Positions 1 to 8,177 of a stretch of DNA of 33,647 bases are shown one piece after another (the first letter of the stretch is position 1; the number at the start of each line of letters is the position of its first letter). The stretch is from Desulfosudis oleivorans (GTDB taxonomy: Bacteria > Desulfobacterota > Desulfobacteria > Desulfobacterales > SURF-7), in assembly GCA_020723325.1 (NCBI GenBank), contig DYJD01000050.1, forward strand, positions 1 to 33,647. Reading direction: 5' to 3'. The position numbers and the translations under genes are program-made. Under the pieces are notes generated by a model. That model worked only from the letters and a program-made list of their open reading frames with translations. It was not told the DNA's origin and did no database searches.

Positions 1-5
1 TCGCT

Positions 6-326
6 TTATCTTGGCGAGCAATAGTATTCGCTGGGTGAAATATTGGCAATTAATGTTTGCACATTCCGCGCCAAGTTTACATGCGATTCCCCTGCCTCAC
101 CCATGAAACCGTATTGACTTTCGGTAAGCCGTAAAATATCGGAACATCCCATCGGCGGCCTGTTTTTATCGTGAAAAACTTGATAACATCTTTTCCCGCG
201 CAGATCTTCAGTCCGAGTGGCCGTGGCCTCCACCGCAGCACGATTGGCGTCCAGAATAAGATACTGCAGATCTAGAATCAGCGTGGGATGCCTGACGGAT
301 TGAAAAATTCGGATCAACCAGCTCAA
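6..326 (-). CDS. Short PAS-domain protein or remnant
   Basis: About 106 residues, ending at a TAA near the window edge. The first half resembles the N-terminal half of PAS sensor domains of deltaproteobacterial histidine kinases: a HPTLILD strand, then DANRAAVEAT, then a GKRCYQVFH stretch and a PPMGC cysteine. The second half no longer resembles a PAS fold and no kinase or GGDEF module follows, so this is probably a decayed or truncated sensor. The frame is open to 392, but residues upstream of 326 are encoded by a 7-bp repeat array. The TTG at 326 has an AAGGAG 7 nt before it, so I prefer that start. Whether it is expressed is unknown. Confidence 0.4.
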   Translation of the reverse strand: MSWLIRIFQSVRHPTLILDLQYLILDANRAAVEATATRTEDLRGKRCYQVFHDKNRPPMGCSDILRLTESQYGFMGEAGESHVNLARNVQTLIANISPSEYYCSPR

Positions 327-357
327 AGAGGTGCTCCTTTCGAGGTTTTGGACACGG

Positions 358-399
358 GATGTAAGATTTGAGATGTGGGATATGAGGCTCAAGATACGT
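358..399 (+). repeat. Degenerate 7-bp tandem array
   Basis: Six consecutive 7-base units on the plus strand: GATGTAA, GATTTGA, GATGTGG, GATATGA, GGCTCAA, GATACGT. Five begin GA. It faces the minus-strand array at 465-499 across about 65 bp, and it encodes the spurious N-terminus of the upstream extension of the PAS ORF. Confidence 0.6.
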
Positions 400-464
400 C
401 ATAAGGATACCCATATCCCACAAATTACTCTGCGGACCCCGATGCCGAGACGACCTCTCGCCCC

Positions 465-499
465 AAAATTCCGCGTTCCGAGTTCCGAGTTCCGCGTTC
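465..499 (-). repeat. 7-bp GAACGCG/GAACTCG array after a stop codon
   Basis: On the minus strand the units GAACGCG, GAACTCG, GAACTCG, GAACGCG, GAATTTT start 4 nt after the TGA of the solute-binding protein gene. A near-identical array follows the acyl-CoA ligase stop at 12227-12254. Confidence 0.8.
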
Positions 500-503
500 G
501 GCA

Positions 504-1802
504 TCATTCTCCCGGCAGCTTCTCCAATTCAGTGGGAACATTTGCTGCCTGACGGCGCTGGTTCCATTCGGCCCTGGTTTCCACAAGTTCCTCACCGCTT
601 TGCTTGTCCAAAATCTCAAAATAATCCAGCTTGAATTTATCCTTCATCACTTCATCCTCAGGTTTGCATTTCACGATGTATACGGATTGAACGCACTGAT
701 GATCGAAGTCCTGCCAGGTCTGCTGATCTTTCAGCAGAGTGAATTTATGCCCTTCCAAGGCTTTGATTACCTTGGGAACCTCAAAACCGCCGGCCCGTTT
801 TACCGCATCACGGTACTGAATCAAATTGGTGTAAGCCGTGGCCGCGCCCCAACAAGGATACCGATTGTATTTGGTTGTAAATTTCTCCACAAAAGCCTTC
901 CCCCCTGAATAATTGTATTTATAAGGGACCTGCCAGTTAAAGTCCGCCGTGCCGATGACGCCTTCCATGACTTTGGGGCCGCCGCCTTCAGCCAAACCCA
1001 GCTCAAGAATGGGGACCACGATCTGCATGGTCTTTTTCACGCCGGCCATGGTGGCCAGCCGAATGGCCGTGGACATATCTTTTCCAAATAAAACCAGGAC
1101 AAGCACATCCGGTTTTACCATGTTGGCCAGGGTGATCGCCTTCTTGAAGGTCTCCTCATCCGCACCCAGGGCCGTCAATACCCGTTTATGCTTTTCCTGA
1201 TCCTCCGTGCCCGTGAATTTTCGTATAGAAGCCTCTGAAGACCAGCCCCAGGTATAATCGGAAACCACATAAAAATATTTCTTGCCTTCAAAATTTTTCT
1301 TCAAATAGGCGGACATGGCCTTGGCGCCCATCCAGGCATTGTAACAAGCCCGAAAAGTGTGCCGGTGCCCTTTTTCACCGGTGGTTTCATTGGAAGCAGT
1401 CACTGTTCCCATGAAAAGCATGCCTTTTTGTTGACAGACCTCCCCTACGGCAACCGCCACACCGCTGGATACACCGCCGAAAATCATTTTAACACCTTCG
1501 GTGTCGATCAATTCATTTGCATTCTTAACAGCAATGTCCGGCTTGGAGACGGTGTCTCTCGTTACGATTTCAATGCTTTTACCCAGAATGCCGCCTTCGG
1601 CATTGATCTCCTCCATGGCAAGTTCAGCACCGCGCAACTGGTCCAACCCTTGAACAGAGTAAGGGCCGGTCTTTGGATAGTTCAAACCGATTTTCACTGT
1701 TTCCCCTTGGACGGCCTGGGCTGACAATAAGCCGAACAGGGCAATCATTACGACGACACTGAAACACTTCTTGGGAAACCATACGAAGATACGTGTACGC
1801 AT
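504..1802 (-). CDS. Liv-type ABC transporter substrate-binding protein
   Basis: A 432-residue periplasmic binding protein of the branched-chain amino acid/amide family (LivJ/LivK, Peripla_BP_6). The N-terminus has a signal peptide: basic residues, hydrophobic core about 14-28, AQA-type cleavage region near 30-33. The mature part opens with the typical VKIGLNYPKTGPYS strand and a GAELAMEEINAEGG helix-turn, then FGGVSSGVA and a second lobe around YVVSDYTWG. A strong AGGAGGG lies 4 nt upstream of the ATG. No liv permease or ATPase genes are nearby, so it is an orphan binding protein. The ligand cannot be named; this family in anaerobic degraders binds amino acids, amides or aromatic and short-chain acids. 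Confidence 0.88.
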   Translation of the reverse strand: MRTRIFVWFPKKCFSVVVMIALFGLLSAQAVQGETVKIGLNYPKTGPYSVQGLDQLRGAELAMEEINAEGGILGKSIEIVTRDTVSKPDIAVKNANELIDTEGVKMIFGGVSSGVAVAVGEVCQQKGMLFMGTVTASNETTGEKGHRHTFRACYNAWMGAKAMSAYLKKNFEGKKYFYVVSDYTWGWSSEASIRKFTGTEDQEKHKRVLTALGADEETFKKAITLANMVKPDVLVLVLFGKDMSTAIRLATMAGVKKTMQIVVPILELGLAEGGGPKVMEGVIGTADFNWQVPYKYNYSGGKAFVEKFTTKYNRYPCWGAATAYTNLIQYRDAVKRAGGFEVPKVIKALEGHKFTLLKDQQTWQDFDHQCVQSVYIVKCKPEDEVMKDKFKLDYFEILDKQSGEELVETRAEWNQRRQAANVPTELEKLPGE

Positions 1803-1870
1803 AAGCCCTCCTAAATTGAAAAGAATAAATGGTTAATTCCACCGACCGACCGAAACATCCGCGGCCCTAT

Positions 1871-1894
1871 CGCGGCTGGGAGCCGCTCCCACAG
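1871..1894 (-). repeat. GGAG-type REP palindrome
   Basis: On the minus strand GTGGGAG is followed by a hairpin CGGCT-CCC-AGCCG and then CGAT. A GGAG tetranucleotide at the foot of a short hairpin is the layout of REP sequences served by REP-associated tyrosine transposases. Related copies are at 27864-27880 and 28075-28093. Confidence 0.65.
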
Positions 1895-2000
1895 GAAGGA
1901 TTTCTGAAAAAGACATTTTCTAATGAATTCGGCTTGCAATAAATCTGCCAAATTCTGTCTTCTGAATTCTGGCTACTGTCTTCTGTTCATTTGTTGAATT

Positions 2001-2927
2001 TCAAACACTGACCTTGTTCCGCCCGGCTGATTTGGCCCGGTACATGGCTTGATCCGCCCTTTCCACAGTGGCGGCCCACTTGATGTCTTCACATTCGTTG
2101 TTAAAAACCGCAACGCCGCAACTAATGGTGATAATGCCATTTTCCGAGCCTTGATGTTCGATGGCTAAAGATTCAACCGCCTTGCGGACTCTTTCGGCTG
2201 CCAATAAAGTGGATTGTTCGTTCTGATCCGGCAAAAACACCAGGATTTCCTCACCGCCATAGCGAAAGATATCGTCAGAGGTGCGTAAAGAACGTCTGAT
2301 GGCGGCTGCCACCCGTTCCAGAATCCGGTCGCCCTGCAGATGACCATAGTGATCATTGTAGGCTTTAAATAGATCGATATCGCACATAATCACGCCGTAA
2401 CGCTGGTCGTAGCGACAGGCGCGATGGTGGGCCTTGTCCATGACGGAATGCATGTTCCTGCGGTTGCCGATGCCCATTAGCGGATCAACACAGACCAATT
2501 CCTCGAGTTTCAGATTTGCAAATAACAATTCCTCGTTCATCTCGACCAATTTTTTTTCGAGATTTAAAATGCGCTCACCTGTGCGAATCCGCACACTGAT
2601 CTCTTCCCAATCAAAGGGTTTGGTGACATAATCATCCGCACCGGCGTTGAGTCCATTAATAATATCCTCTTTTTTGTCCTTGGCGGTGAGCAGCATGATA
2701 TATGTATAGCCTGAATCGACTGAAGCGCGAATTTTTTTGCATAGTTCCAGACCATCGAGAACCGGCATTACCCAGTCGGCAATGACAAACTTGATATTCT
2801 CCCGGATGATTATTTCCCAGGCCTCCTCGCCGTTCTGCGCCGTTATGACCGCATGGTCCCAGCTTTCGATATTCTTTTGGAGAAGCTTTCTTGAGATAGG
2901 GTCATCCTCGGCAATCAGAATGTTCAT
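2001..2927 (-). CDS. Response regulator diguanylate cyclase (REC-GGDEF)
   Basis: A 308-residue PleD-like protein with one receiver domain. REC spans 1-120 with acidic residues E7, D8, D9, phospho-acceptor D51, T81 and K103. A coiled linker (120-145) leads to a GGDEF domain from about 148 (DPLMGIGNRR). The active-site loop is GGEEI (224-228), a functional variant, with metal/substrate residues in CDIDLFKAYND (182-192). An inhibitory I-site RTSD (215-218) lies 5 residues before the GGEEI, so product inhibition by cyclic-di-GMP is expected. It makes c-di-GMP from two GTP in the cytoplasm. The cognate kinase is not adjacent. An AGGAG precedes the ATG; a TATAAT-like hexamer at 3018-3023 (minus) may be part of its promoter. 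Confidence 0.93.
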   Translation of the reverse strand: MNILIAEDDPISRKLLQKNIESWDHAVITAQNGEEAWEIIIRENIKFVIADWVMPVLDGLELCKKIRASVDSGYTYIMLLTAKDKKEDIINGLNAGADDYVTKPFDWEEISVRIRTGERILNLEKKLVEMNEELLFANLKLEELVCVDPLMGIGNRRNMHSVMDKAHHRACRYDQRYGVIMCDIDLFKAYNDHYGHLQGDRILERVAAAIRRSLRTSDDIFRYGGEEILVFLPDQNEQSTLLAAERVRKAVESLAIEHQGSENGIITISCGVAVFNNECEDIKWAATVERADQAMYRAKSAGRNKVSV

Positions 2928-2951
2928 AATCTACTCCTGTTTTGCCAATGT

Positions 2952-2986
2952 GAGATTTGAGATTTGAAATTCGAGACTTGAGATTC
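2952..2986 (+). repeat. 7-bp GAGATTT array
   Basis: Five plus-strand units: GAGATTT, GAGATTT, GAAATTC, GAGACTT, GAGATTC. It lies about 25 bp upstream of the diguanylate cyclase start, in the opposite orientation to that gene. The rest of the spacer up to 3133 is A/T-rich with no gene visible. Confidence 0.75.
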
Positions 2987-3133
2987 TGCGTGGCTTTATT
3001 TCATGCTAATATAAACCATTATAATATAATCAGCAAGGCAATTAAAACTGTTATCAACCATGCCAAACTGGAAAAAAACAACACAATTGTGCCTCCACCC
3101 GCATCATATCATTATCATGCGATAATCTTGTCT

Positions 3134-5317
3134 TCATGAAAGGCCGTTTTGTGATAAGTTTCCCCGGTGATATTCTATCCGCTTGAGCGTTGCCGGTGCC
3201 GCTGCCTCGGTTCGTATCCGGAAACGTGCGAGCACTTTTTGAACATAATTCGCCTGGGAGGTGAGTTGCGTCGCCGCCGCGGAGGTTTCTTCAGCGATCG
3301 CCGTATTTCTTTGGGTGACATTGTCGATCTGACCGAGTCCGGCGTTTATCTGGGTGATGCTTTGGGCCTGTTCGTTGCTGGCCGCGGCGATCTCCCCGAC
3401 AATATCGGCCACCCGGGTGATGCCATCGTAAATATTGCCCAGCGCCGCGGATGTTTTTTGCGCGATCAGGCTGCCTTCACCCACCCGTCGGCCCGCGCTT
3501 TCTATCAATGCGGTGGTTTCCTGGGCCGCCTTGGCGCTACGCGCCGCCAGCGAACGCACCTCCTGGGCCACCACCGCGAAGCCCTTGCCGTGCTTGCCGG
3601 CCCGGGCGGCTTCAACAGCCGCATTCAGCGCCAGCAGATTGGTCTGAAAAGCAATGCCGTCAATGGTTTTAATGATTTTGGCGATTTCCTGACTGGAAGT
3701 CTGGATGGCGCCCATGGCCGACATCATCTCTTCCATACGCTGAACCCCGTCATGCGCGGCATCACGCGCTGCAGTCGAAAGCTGATTGGCCTGTACCGCG
3801 TTTTCAGCGCTACTGTGGGTTTGGGCGCCCACCTCGTTCAGGCTGCTTGAAATCTCTTCCAGCGAGGAAGCCTGCTCGGTGGCACCCTGGGACAGAGCCT
3901 GGCTGGAATCGGCCACCTGCCCGGAACCGGCATCCACCTGGCGCGCGGCCAAACTCAATTCGCCGATGATGCCGTTCAGGTTTTTCAACATGACTTGCAG
4001 CGCCAGTCCCAGCGCATCCTTGTCCGAGACCACCTGCACCGCCTGGGTCAGATCGCCTTTTGAAATGGATACGGCCACATCGGCCTTGGTGGTCAGACTT
4101 TCCACCAGGCTGTTGAGGGAAGCGCTCATCAACCCGATTTCATCATGGCCGCTGTCGATCCTCACGGACAAGTCCCCCAACCGCAACCGTCCGGCAAACT
4201 CCACGATCGCGAATATGGGTCTGGTGATGGAAACAGTGACGGCCCATCCCACCAAGGCGGCCAGCAGAAATGCGATCACCACCAGAACAAGCTGGATCGA
4301 ACGCCCCCGCGTAACCAGATCCGTACAAGCTTTCATGGTCTCGCCGGAGTTCGTTTTCAGGCGCTGGGAGGCTTCCAGCATGTCGGCGTTCACCGCGATT
4401 ATGGATTGTTCGATCAATTCGTTGGTTTCACGCAACTGCCGCCCGGCGAGGATGGCATCTTTTTTCACCCGCACCATTTGATCGATCAAGCCGGACAGAT
4501 CGCTCATCAACTTGCCCATTTGCGCGGTCATCTCATCCGCCGGCAAAACGGCGGTTGCGCTTTTTATCCGTTCGGTGAGGGTCGTGATTTCTATCTTGCT
4601 ATAGTCCACTGCCGCCATATCGTCGTTGATCAGCACATCCTTGACCAGCGCTTCCAGTTTATGCATGTCGGCCCGGACAGAGAGCGCGGTTTTAATGGTG
4701 CCGAGGGCCTTGCCCGACACCGCGGCCATGGTGTCCAGACGCTGATTCAATGCGGTCTGGTCAGAGGTCTCCGAAAGTGTTTTTGACGCAATAATCTTTT
4801 CCAGGTTTTTTTTGATTTCAGAACCGGCCTCATCAATGGAAACAGCGGCTTCAAAATCGGCGTTGTCGACAATGGTCAGGGCCAGCTTGACCACCTCGTC
4901 CAGCAGCGCGCCGCCCGCCTTGCGCAACTCCACCAACTTGGCGGCAGTGGTCAACTGCCCGCTCTTGATTGCATGCAGATTTTTCACCGCCGCCGGCAAA
5001 CCACTACGACCCCCGCGGCTTTCCCCATGGGATTGGCCTGGCTGGTCTTCCATGGGCAGGCTTATCTTATTCAGGGTCTCAACCGCATCCGCTCCGAGAA
5101 TAGCGCTGATGCAGGTGCGGATGCCGGTCAGACGTTTGATGTCCCGGTTTTGCGCTTCGATATTGCCGCTGATTTCGCCGGAACTGGCATTGATCTTGTT
5201 CTGCAAGGCCTGCATGAAAAAAATGCCGAGCCCGCCCGAAAGACCCGTGAACAAGACACATACAAAAAATCCGCCGATGAGGCGCCATTTAATCGTGATC
5301 CTGGAAATGAAGCGCAT
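3134..5317 (-). CDS. Methyl-accepting chemotaxis protein
   Basis: A 727-residue inner-membrane chemoreceptor. TM1 is at about 12-35. A mostly helical periplasmic region of about 300 residues follows; it resembles helical-bundle sensors but I cannot assign a named ligand domain. TM2 is at 342-363. HAMP covers about 364-415 ([16 protein letters not shown]). The cytoplasmic signalling domain carries the hairpin tip with [20 protein letters not shown] and [13 protein letters not shown], which binds CheA/CheW. There is no C-terminal CheR pentapeptide. The gene starts 8 nt after the stop of a solute-binding protein gene, so the binding protein may present its ligand to this receptor. The gap consists of a run of eight G, which must also serve as the ribosome binding site. 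Confidence 0.93.
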   Translation of the reverse strand: MRFISRITIKWRLIGGFFVCVLFTGLSGGLGIFFMQALQNKINASSGEISGNIEAQNRDIKRLTGIRTCISAILGADAVETLNKISLPMEDQPGQSHGESRGGRSGLPAAVKNLHAIKSGQLTTAAKLVELRKAGGALLDEVVKLALTIVDNADFEAAVSIDEAGSEIKKNLEKIIASKTLSETSDQTALNQRLDTMAAVSGKALGTIKTALSVRADMHKLEALVKDVLINDDMAAVDYSKIEITTLTERIKSATAVLPADEMTAQMGKLMSDLSGLIDQMVRVKKDAILAGRQLRETNELIEQSIIAVNADMLEASQRLKTNSGETMKACTDLVTRGRSIQLVLVVIAFLLAALVGWAVTVSITRPIFAIVEFAGRLRLGDLSVRIDSGHDEIGLMSASLNSLVESLTTKADVAVSISKGDLTQAVQVVSDKDALGLALQVMLKNLNGIIGELSLAARQVDAGSGQVADSSQALSQGATEQASSLEEISSSLNEVGAQTHSSAENAVQANQLSTAARDAAHDGVQRMEEMMSAMGAIQTSSQEIAKIIKTIDGIAFQTNLLALNAAVEAARAGKHGKGFAVVAQEVRSLAARSAKAAQETTALIESAGRRVGEGSLIAQKTSAALGNIYDGITRVADIVGEIAAASNEQAQSITQINAGLGQIDNVTQRNTAIAEETSAAATQLTSQANYVQKVLARFRIRTEAAAPATLKRIEYHRGNLSQNGLS

Positions 5318-5325
5318 TCCCCCCC

Positions 5326-6474
5326 CTAAAACGGCATGATTTTATCACCCTTGATGACCGTCATAAACACATCGTTCATGCCCTGATGATCATTGGGACC
5401 GAATTCCAAGCGGACGCCCCCCAAATCAAAAACACCGGTGGACGAGACTGCGTTTAAAAAACCTTCGCGCGTCGGTTGGCCCGCAACTTTTCCGGCCACC
5501 ATGGCAAAAAGCTTTGCGACCATATAGCCCTCCAGGGAAACAAAACCGATGGTCCCCTCCGGACGATATTGCTGCATGGCCGCGGTGAACTCCTTGACAA
5601 GCGGCAGATTCATGTCCCAAGGATAGGTGACCACCTGGGAAATGATGCAGCCGTCGCCCTCTGGGCCCATCTCCTGGCGCAGGGCCTCGGTGCCGACGAA
5701 TGAGATGTTGCAGAAAATAACATCCCCCATGCCGACTTTCTTGGCCGACTTGATGAATTCAGCGCAAGGCTTGTAGGCGCCCACCATAACGATGGCTTCC
5801 GGTTTGGCGCTGCGAATGGTCATCAGCCCGCTCTTCACCGCCAGGGTGTTACGTTCGTAATTGGCCGTGGCAATGAGCTTCATCCCCCGTTTCTCCAGGG
5901 CCATGGTGATTGCATCCAGGCCGGCTTTGCCATAGCCGTCGTTTTGATAAAAACAGGCGATCTTGGTCAGTTTCTTCTGGTCGATTAAGTATTGGGCGTG
6001 CTTCTCCATTTCCTGGTTGTAACCGGCCCGGACATTGACCACATATTTCTTGAAAGGATTCCGCAAAAACTCCGCGCCGGTGAACGGACCGAAAAACGGC
6101 ACCTTATTCTCCTCCGCAATGGGCACAACCGCCTGGGCGGTGGGGGTGCCGACTCCGCCGATCAGCAGAAATACCTTGTCTTCATTGATCAAGCCGCGGG
6201 CATTTTTGATAGCCTGGTCGGGCTCATAGCCGTCGTCCTTGCTGATCAGCCTGATCTTGCGCCCATTGACGCCCCCTTCCGCATTCAATTTTGAAAAATA
6301 CGCGGAAATCCCGTCACGCATCCCCTGGCCCAAGGCCTGGGCCGGTCCTGACAAGGCGCAAGTCTGCCCAAGGACGATTTCACTGTCGGTAACCCCATCC
6401 TCGGCGGACACATTGAAACAGCCGATCAAAAGCAACGACAAAACCTTCCACATGCCGCTCAATACCGTTCGCAT
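5326..6474 (-). CDS. ABC-type substrate-binding protein paired with the chemoreceptor
   Basis: A 382-residue Peripla_BP_6/LivK-family protein. The signal peptide has a hydrophobic core about 10-22 and AE cleavage near 24-25. The mature start, [20 protein letters not shown], is the typical N-terminal strand and ligand loop, followed by [20 protein letters not shown] and [17 protein letters not shown]. It is only about as similar in layout to the other binding protein (504-1802) as family members generally are, so it is not a recent duplicate. AAGGAG lies 7 nt before the ATG. No permease genes are present and the next gene is a chemoreceptor, so sensing rather than uptake is a plausible role (inference). 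Confidence 0.88.
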   Translation of the reverse strand: MRTVLSGMWKVLSLLLIGCFNVSAEDGVTDSEIVLGQTCALSGPAQALGQGMRDGISAYFSKLNAEGGVNGRKIRLISKDDGYEPDQAIKNARGLINEDKVFLLIGGVGTPTAQAVVPIAEENKVPFFGPFTGAEFLRNPFKKYVVNVRAGYNQEMEKHAQYLIDQKKLTKIACFYQNDGYGKAGLDAITMALEKRGMKLIATANYERNTLAVKSGLMTIRSAKPEAIVMVGAYKPCAEFIKSAKKVGMGDVIFCNISFVGTEALRQEMGPEGDGCIISQVVTYPWDMNLPLVKEFTAAMQQYRPEGTIGFVSLEGYMVAKLFAMVAGKVAGQPTREGFLNAVSSTGVFDLGGVRLEFGPNDHQGMNDVFMTVIKGDKIMPF

Positions 6475-6770
6475 GACGATCTCCTTTCTTGAGGTGTTGA
6501 TTCATCACCAAATTTATGTAGCATATGCCAATTGATTGTTAACCGTTGTAAAAAACACAAAAAAAGAGATTTTGGTAATGGTTGAGTTGGCCTTGGGACC
6601 ATGCAGGAGCCGCACCTAAAGACTGTTTCCCCACTGTTAATGATGTTTCAGGTAGACCTAACCAGTACGGGGAATCTATCTTAAATATTTATATAACCTA
6701 TTGAAACCACACCGGCAAGACAATTCGAACAAGGAATCGGCAAGACCCCGGCAATGTTGCAAGCAAGAGC

Positions 6771-6793
6771 AAAAAAGGGAAATCGGATTTTCC
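6771..6793 (-). terminator. Possible rho-independent terminator after tetR
   Basis: On the minus strand GGAAA-ATCCGA-TTTCC is followed by C and six T, 10-30 nt after the TetR stop. The stem is short and A/T-rich, so this is weak. It would end the long catabolic transcript. The remaining spacer (6475-6770) shows only an A/T-rich region upstream of the binding protein gene. Confidence 0.35.
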
Positions 6794-6801
6794 AAAATTC
6801 C

Positions 6802-7443
6802 TTATTTTTTTCTGTGGTTTTCCAGATCGGCGTAGGCTGCCACGTAGGAGAATTTAAGGGTTTCCTTGACCATGCGGACATATTCCTCCCGGTTCAGGTT
6901 GAGCATGGGCATGAAAAAACTCTGGCCGGAGACGAAATTGTGCATGGTATTCATGATGGTGAGCACTTTCATCTTGGCTTCGGACGTGACATTGCGCTTG
7001 TCCTTGGCCAGTCCCATGGAATAGGCGATCTCCGAGATGAATTCCGGCACACGCATATCCAGGCTGGTTTTGCTCCTGGTCTTGGTGAAATAGCGGAAAA
7101 TGGTCATATTGGAAATCTGCGGGTGTTCGAACAAATAGTCCATCATCTCATCCAGGGCGATCTCCAACCGTTCGGTCAAGGGCCGCCCCTTGATGTTCTT
7201 TTCCACATCCATCAGTTTCTGGCGCAGGCCTTCGTTGATATCCAGCACCACCGCTTCATATAAATCGGTTTTTTCACCCCAGTGGTAGTACAAAGTGGAA
7301 ATATCAATGCCCACGTATTTGGCGATCATGCGCGTGGTGGTGCCGTGAAAGCCGTATTCGCCGAACAATTTCCGGGCAGCCGAAAGAATTTTACCTTTCA
7401 TGGATTTGGGATTCTGCCTGGCTTTTTCAAGCGGCGTGGCCAT
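6802..7443 (-). CDS. TetR/AcrR family transcriptional regulator
   Basis: 213 residues. The N-terminal helix-turn-helix (about 17-62) has KILSAARKLFGEYGFHGTTT, then IAKYVGIDISTLYYHWGEK, the usual TetR recognition helix and YYHWxxK tail. The C-terminal half is a helical ligand/dimer domain with no recognisable subfamily signature. It is the last gene of the catabolic run and its start overlaps the end of the metallophosphoesterase gene by 17 nt; AAGGAG stands 6 nt before its ATG. Regulators of this type in fatty-acid gene clusters usually repress and respond to acyl-CoAs, so it is a good candidate controller of the cluster (inference). Confidence 0.9.
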   Translation of the reverse strand: MATPLEKARQNPKSMKGKILSAARKLFGEYGFHGTTTRMIAKYVGIDISTLYYHWGEKTDLYEAVVLDINEGLRQKLMDVEKNIKGRPLTERLEIALDEMMDYLFEHPQISNMTIFRYFTKTRSKTSLDMRVPEFISEIAYSMGLAKDKRNVTSEAKMKVLTIMNTMHNFVSGQSFFMPMLNLNREEYVRMVKETLKFSYVAAYADLENHRKK

Positions 7444-8113
7444 GGTGTACTCCTTTGAAACAACTGATTTCGCAACACTCGATTTCCTCTGCAGCAGGCC
7501 GCCAGATCATGCACAGTCCCTTGGTCAAGGCTCCGCAGGTAACGATGCAGGGACGGCGCTCATGGAGAATCACACGACCGCCTTTGGCGATCGGTTCCGA
7601 CACAATCCGGCCGTTCCTTTGCCATTTGATCTCCGGATCATGGCTATGACCCCGGAAGAGGATTTTATCCGGGCAAGCCTGGAAAAACCATTGGGTTTCC
7701 TGCTCACCCGGAGTGCGCACCATGCAGGAAAGACCGAGTTCCTTCTCAAACGGGAGGGAATGGGTAAAAACCGCCTCATCCTCCTTGGTCTGCATGGGCA
7801 GGCGGTTCAGAAAATCGATGGTTTCAGGAGCAACGCCGGCGCCGGTGGCATCCGGGCGGTTGACCACCAGGGTGTGATCATTGTTGCCTTTCAAGGCCGT
7901 CACCTGCTCGTCCTGAAGCAGTTGCACGCAGGCATCCGAGGCTTCCGGCCGCAGAGAGTCGCAGATATCCCCCAGATGATATACCCGCCGGCACCCTGCC
8001 TGTCGAAAGCAGGCCAGGGCCGCCAGCATGGTTTCCACCTGGCCATGGCTGTCGGCCATGATCCCCACCGCCGCACCGGCCCCCGCCGACTTATTTTCCT
8101 GAAACCATCCCAT
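7427..8113 (-). CDS. YfcE/MJ0936-type metallophosphoesterase
   Basis: 228 residues with the calcineurin-like metal-binding set: D21-x-H23 in MADSHGQ, G48-D49 with D52 in HLGDICD, GNND (76-79), a histidine in FTHSLP, and the final GHSH motif. This suits a small cytoplasmic phosphodiesterase/phosphatase of the MJ0936 class. Substrate is unknown and the link to acyl-CoA metabolism is unclear. No ribosome binding site is visible: the 64 nt before its ATG are a 7-bp repeat array reaching back to the preceding gene's stop, so it may rely on weak initiation. It overlaps tetR by 17 nt. Confidence 0.85.
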   Translation of the reverse strand: MGWFQENKSAGAGAAVGIMADSHGQVETMLAALACFRQAGCRRVYHLGDICDSLRPEASDACVQLLQDEQVTALKGNNDHTLVVNRPDATGAGVAPETIDFLNRLPMQTKEDEAVFTHSLPFEKELGLSCMVRTPGEQETQWFFQACPDKILFRGHSHDPEIKWQRNGRIVSEPIAKGGRVILHERRPCIVTCGALTKGLCMIWRPAAEEIECCEISCFKGVHHGHAA

Positions 8114-8117
8114 TTAT

Positions 8118-8173
8118 TCTTATCTCAAATCTCAAATCTGAAATTTCAAATCTCAAATCTCAAATCTCAAATC
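8118..8173 (-). repeat. 7-bp GATTTGA array filling an operon gap
   Basis: Eight minus-strand heptamers (GATTTGA x4, AATTTCA, GATTTGA x2, GATAAGA). The array begins 4 nt after the TGA of the long acyl-CoA dehydrogenase and ends just before the next ATG, occupying almost the whole spacer. Confidence 0.85.
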
Positions 8174-8177
8174 CCCC

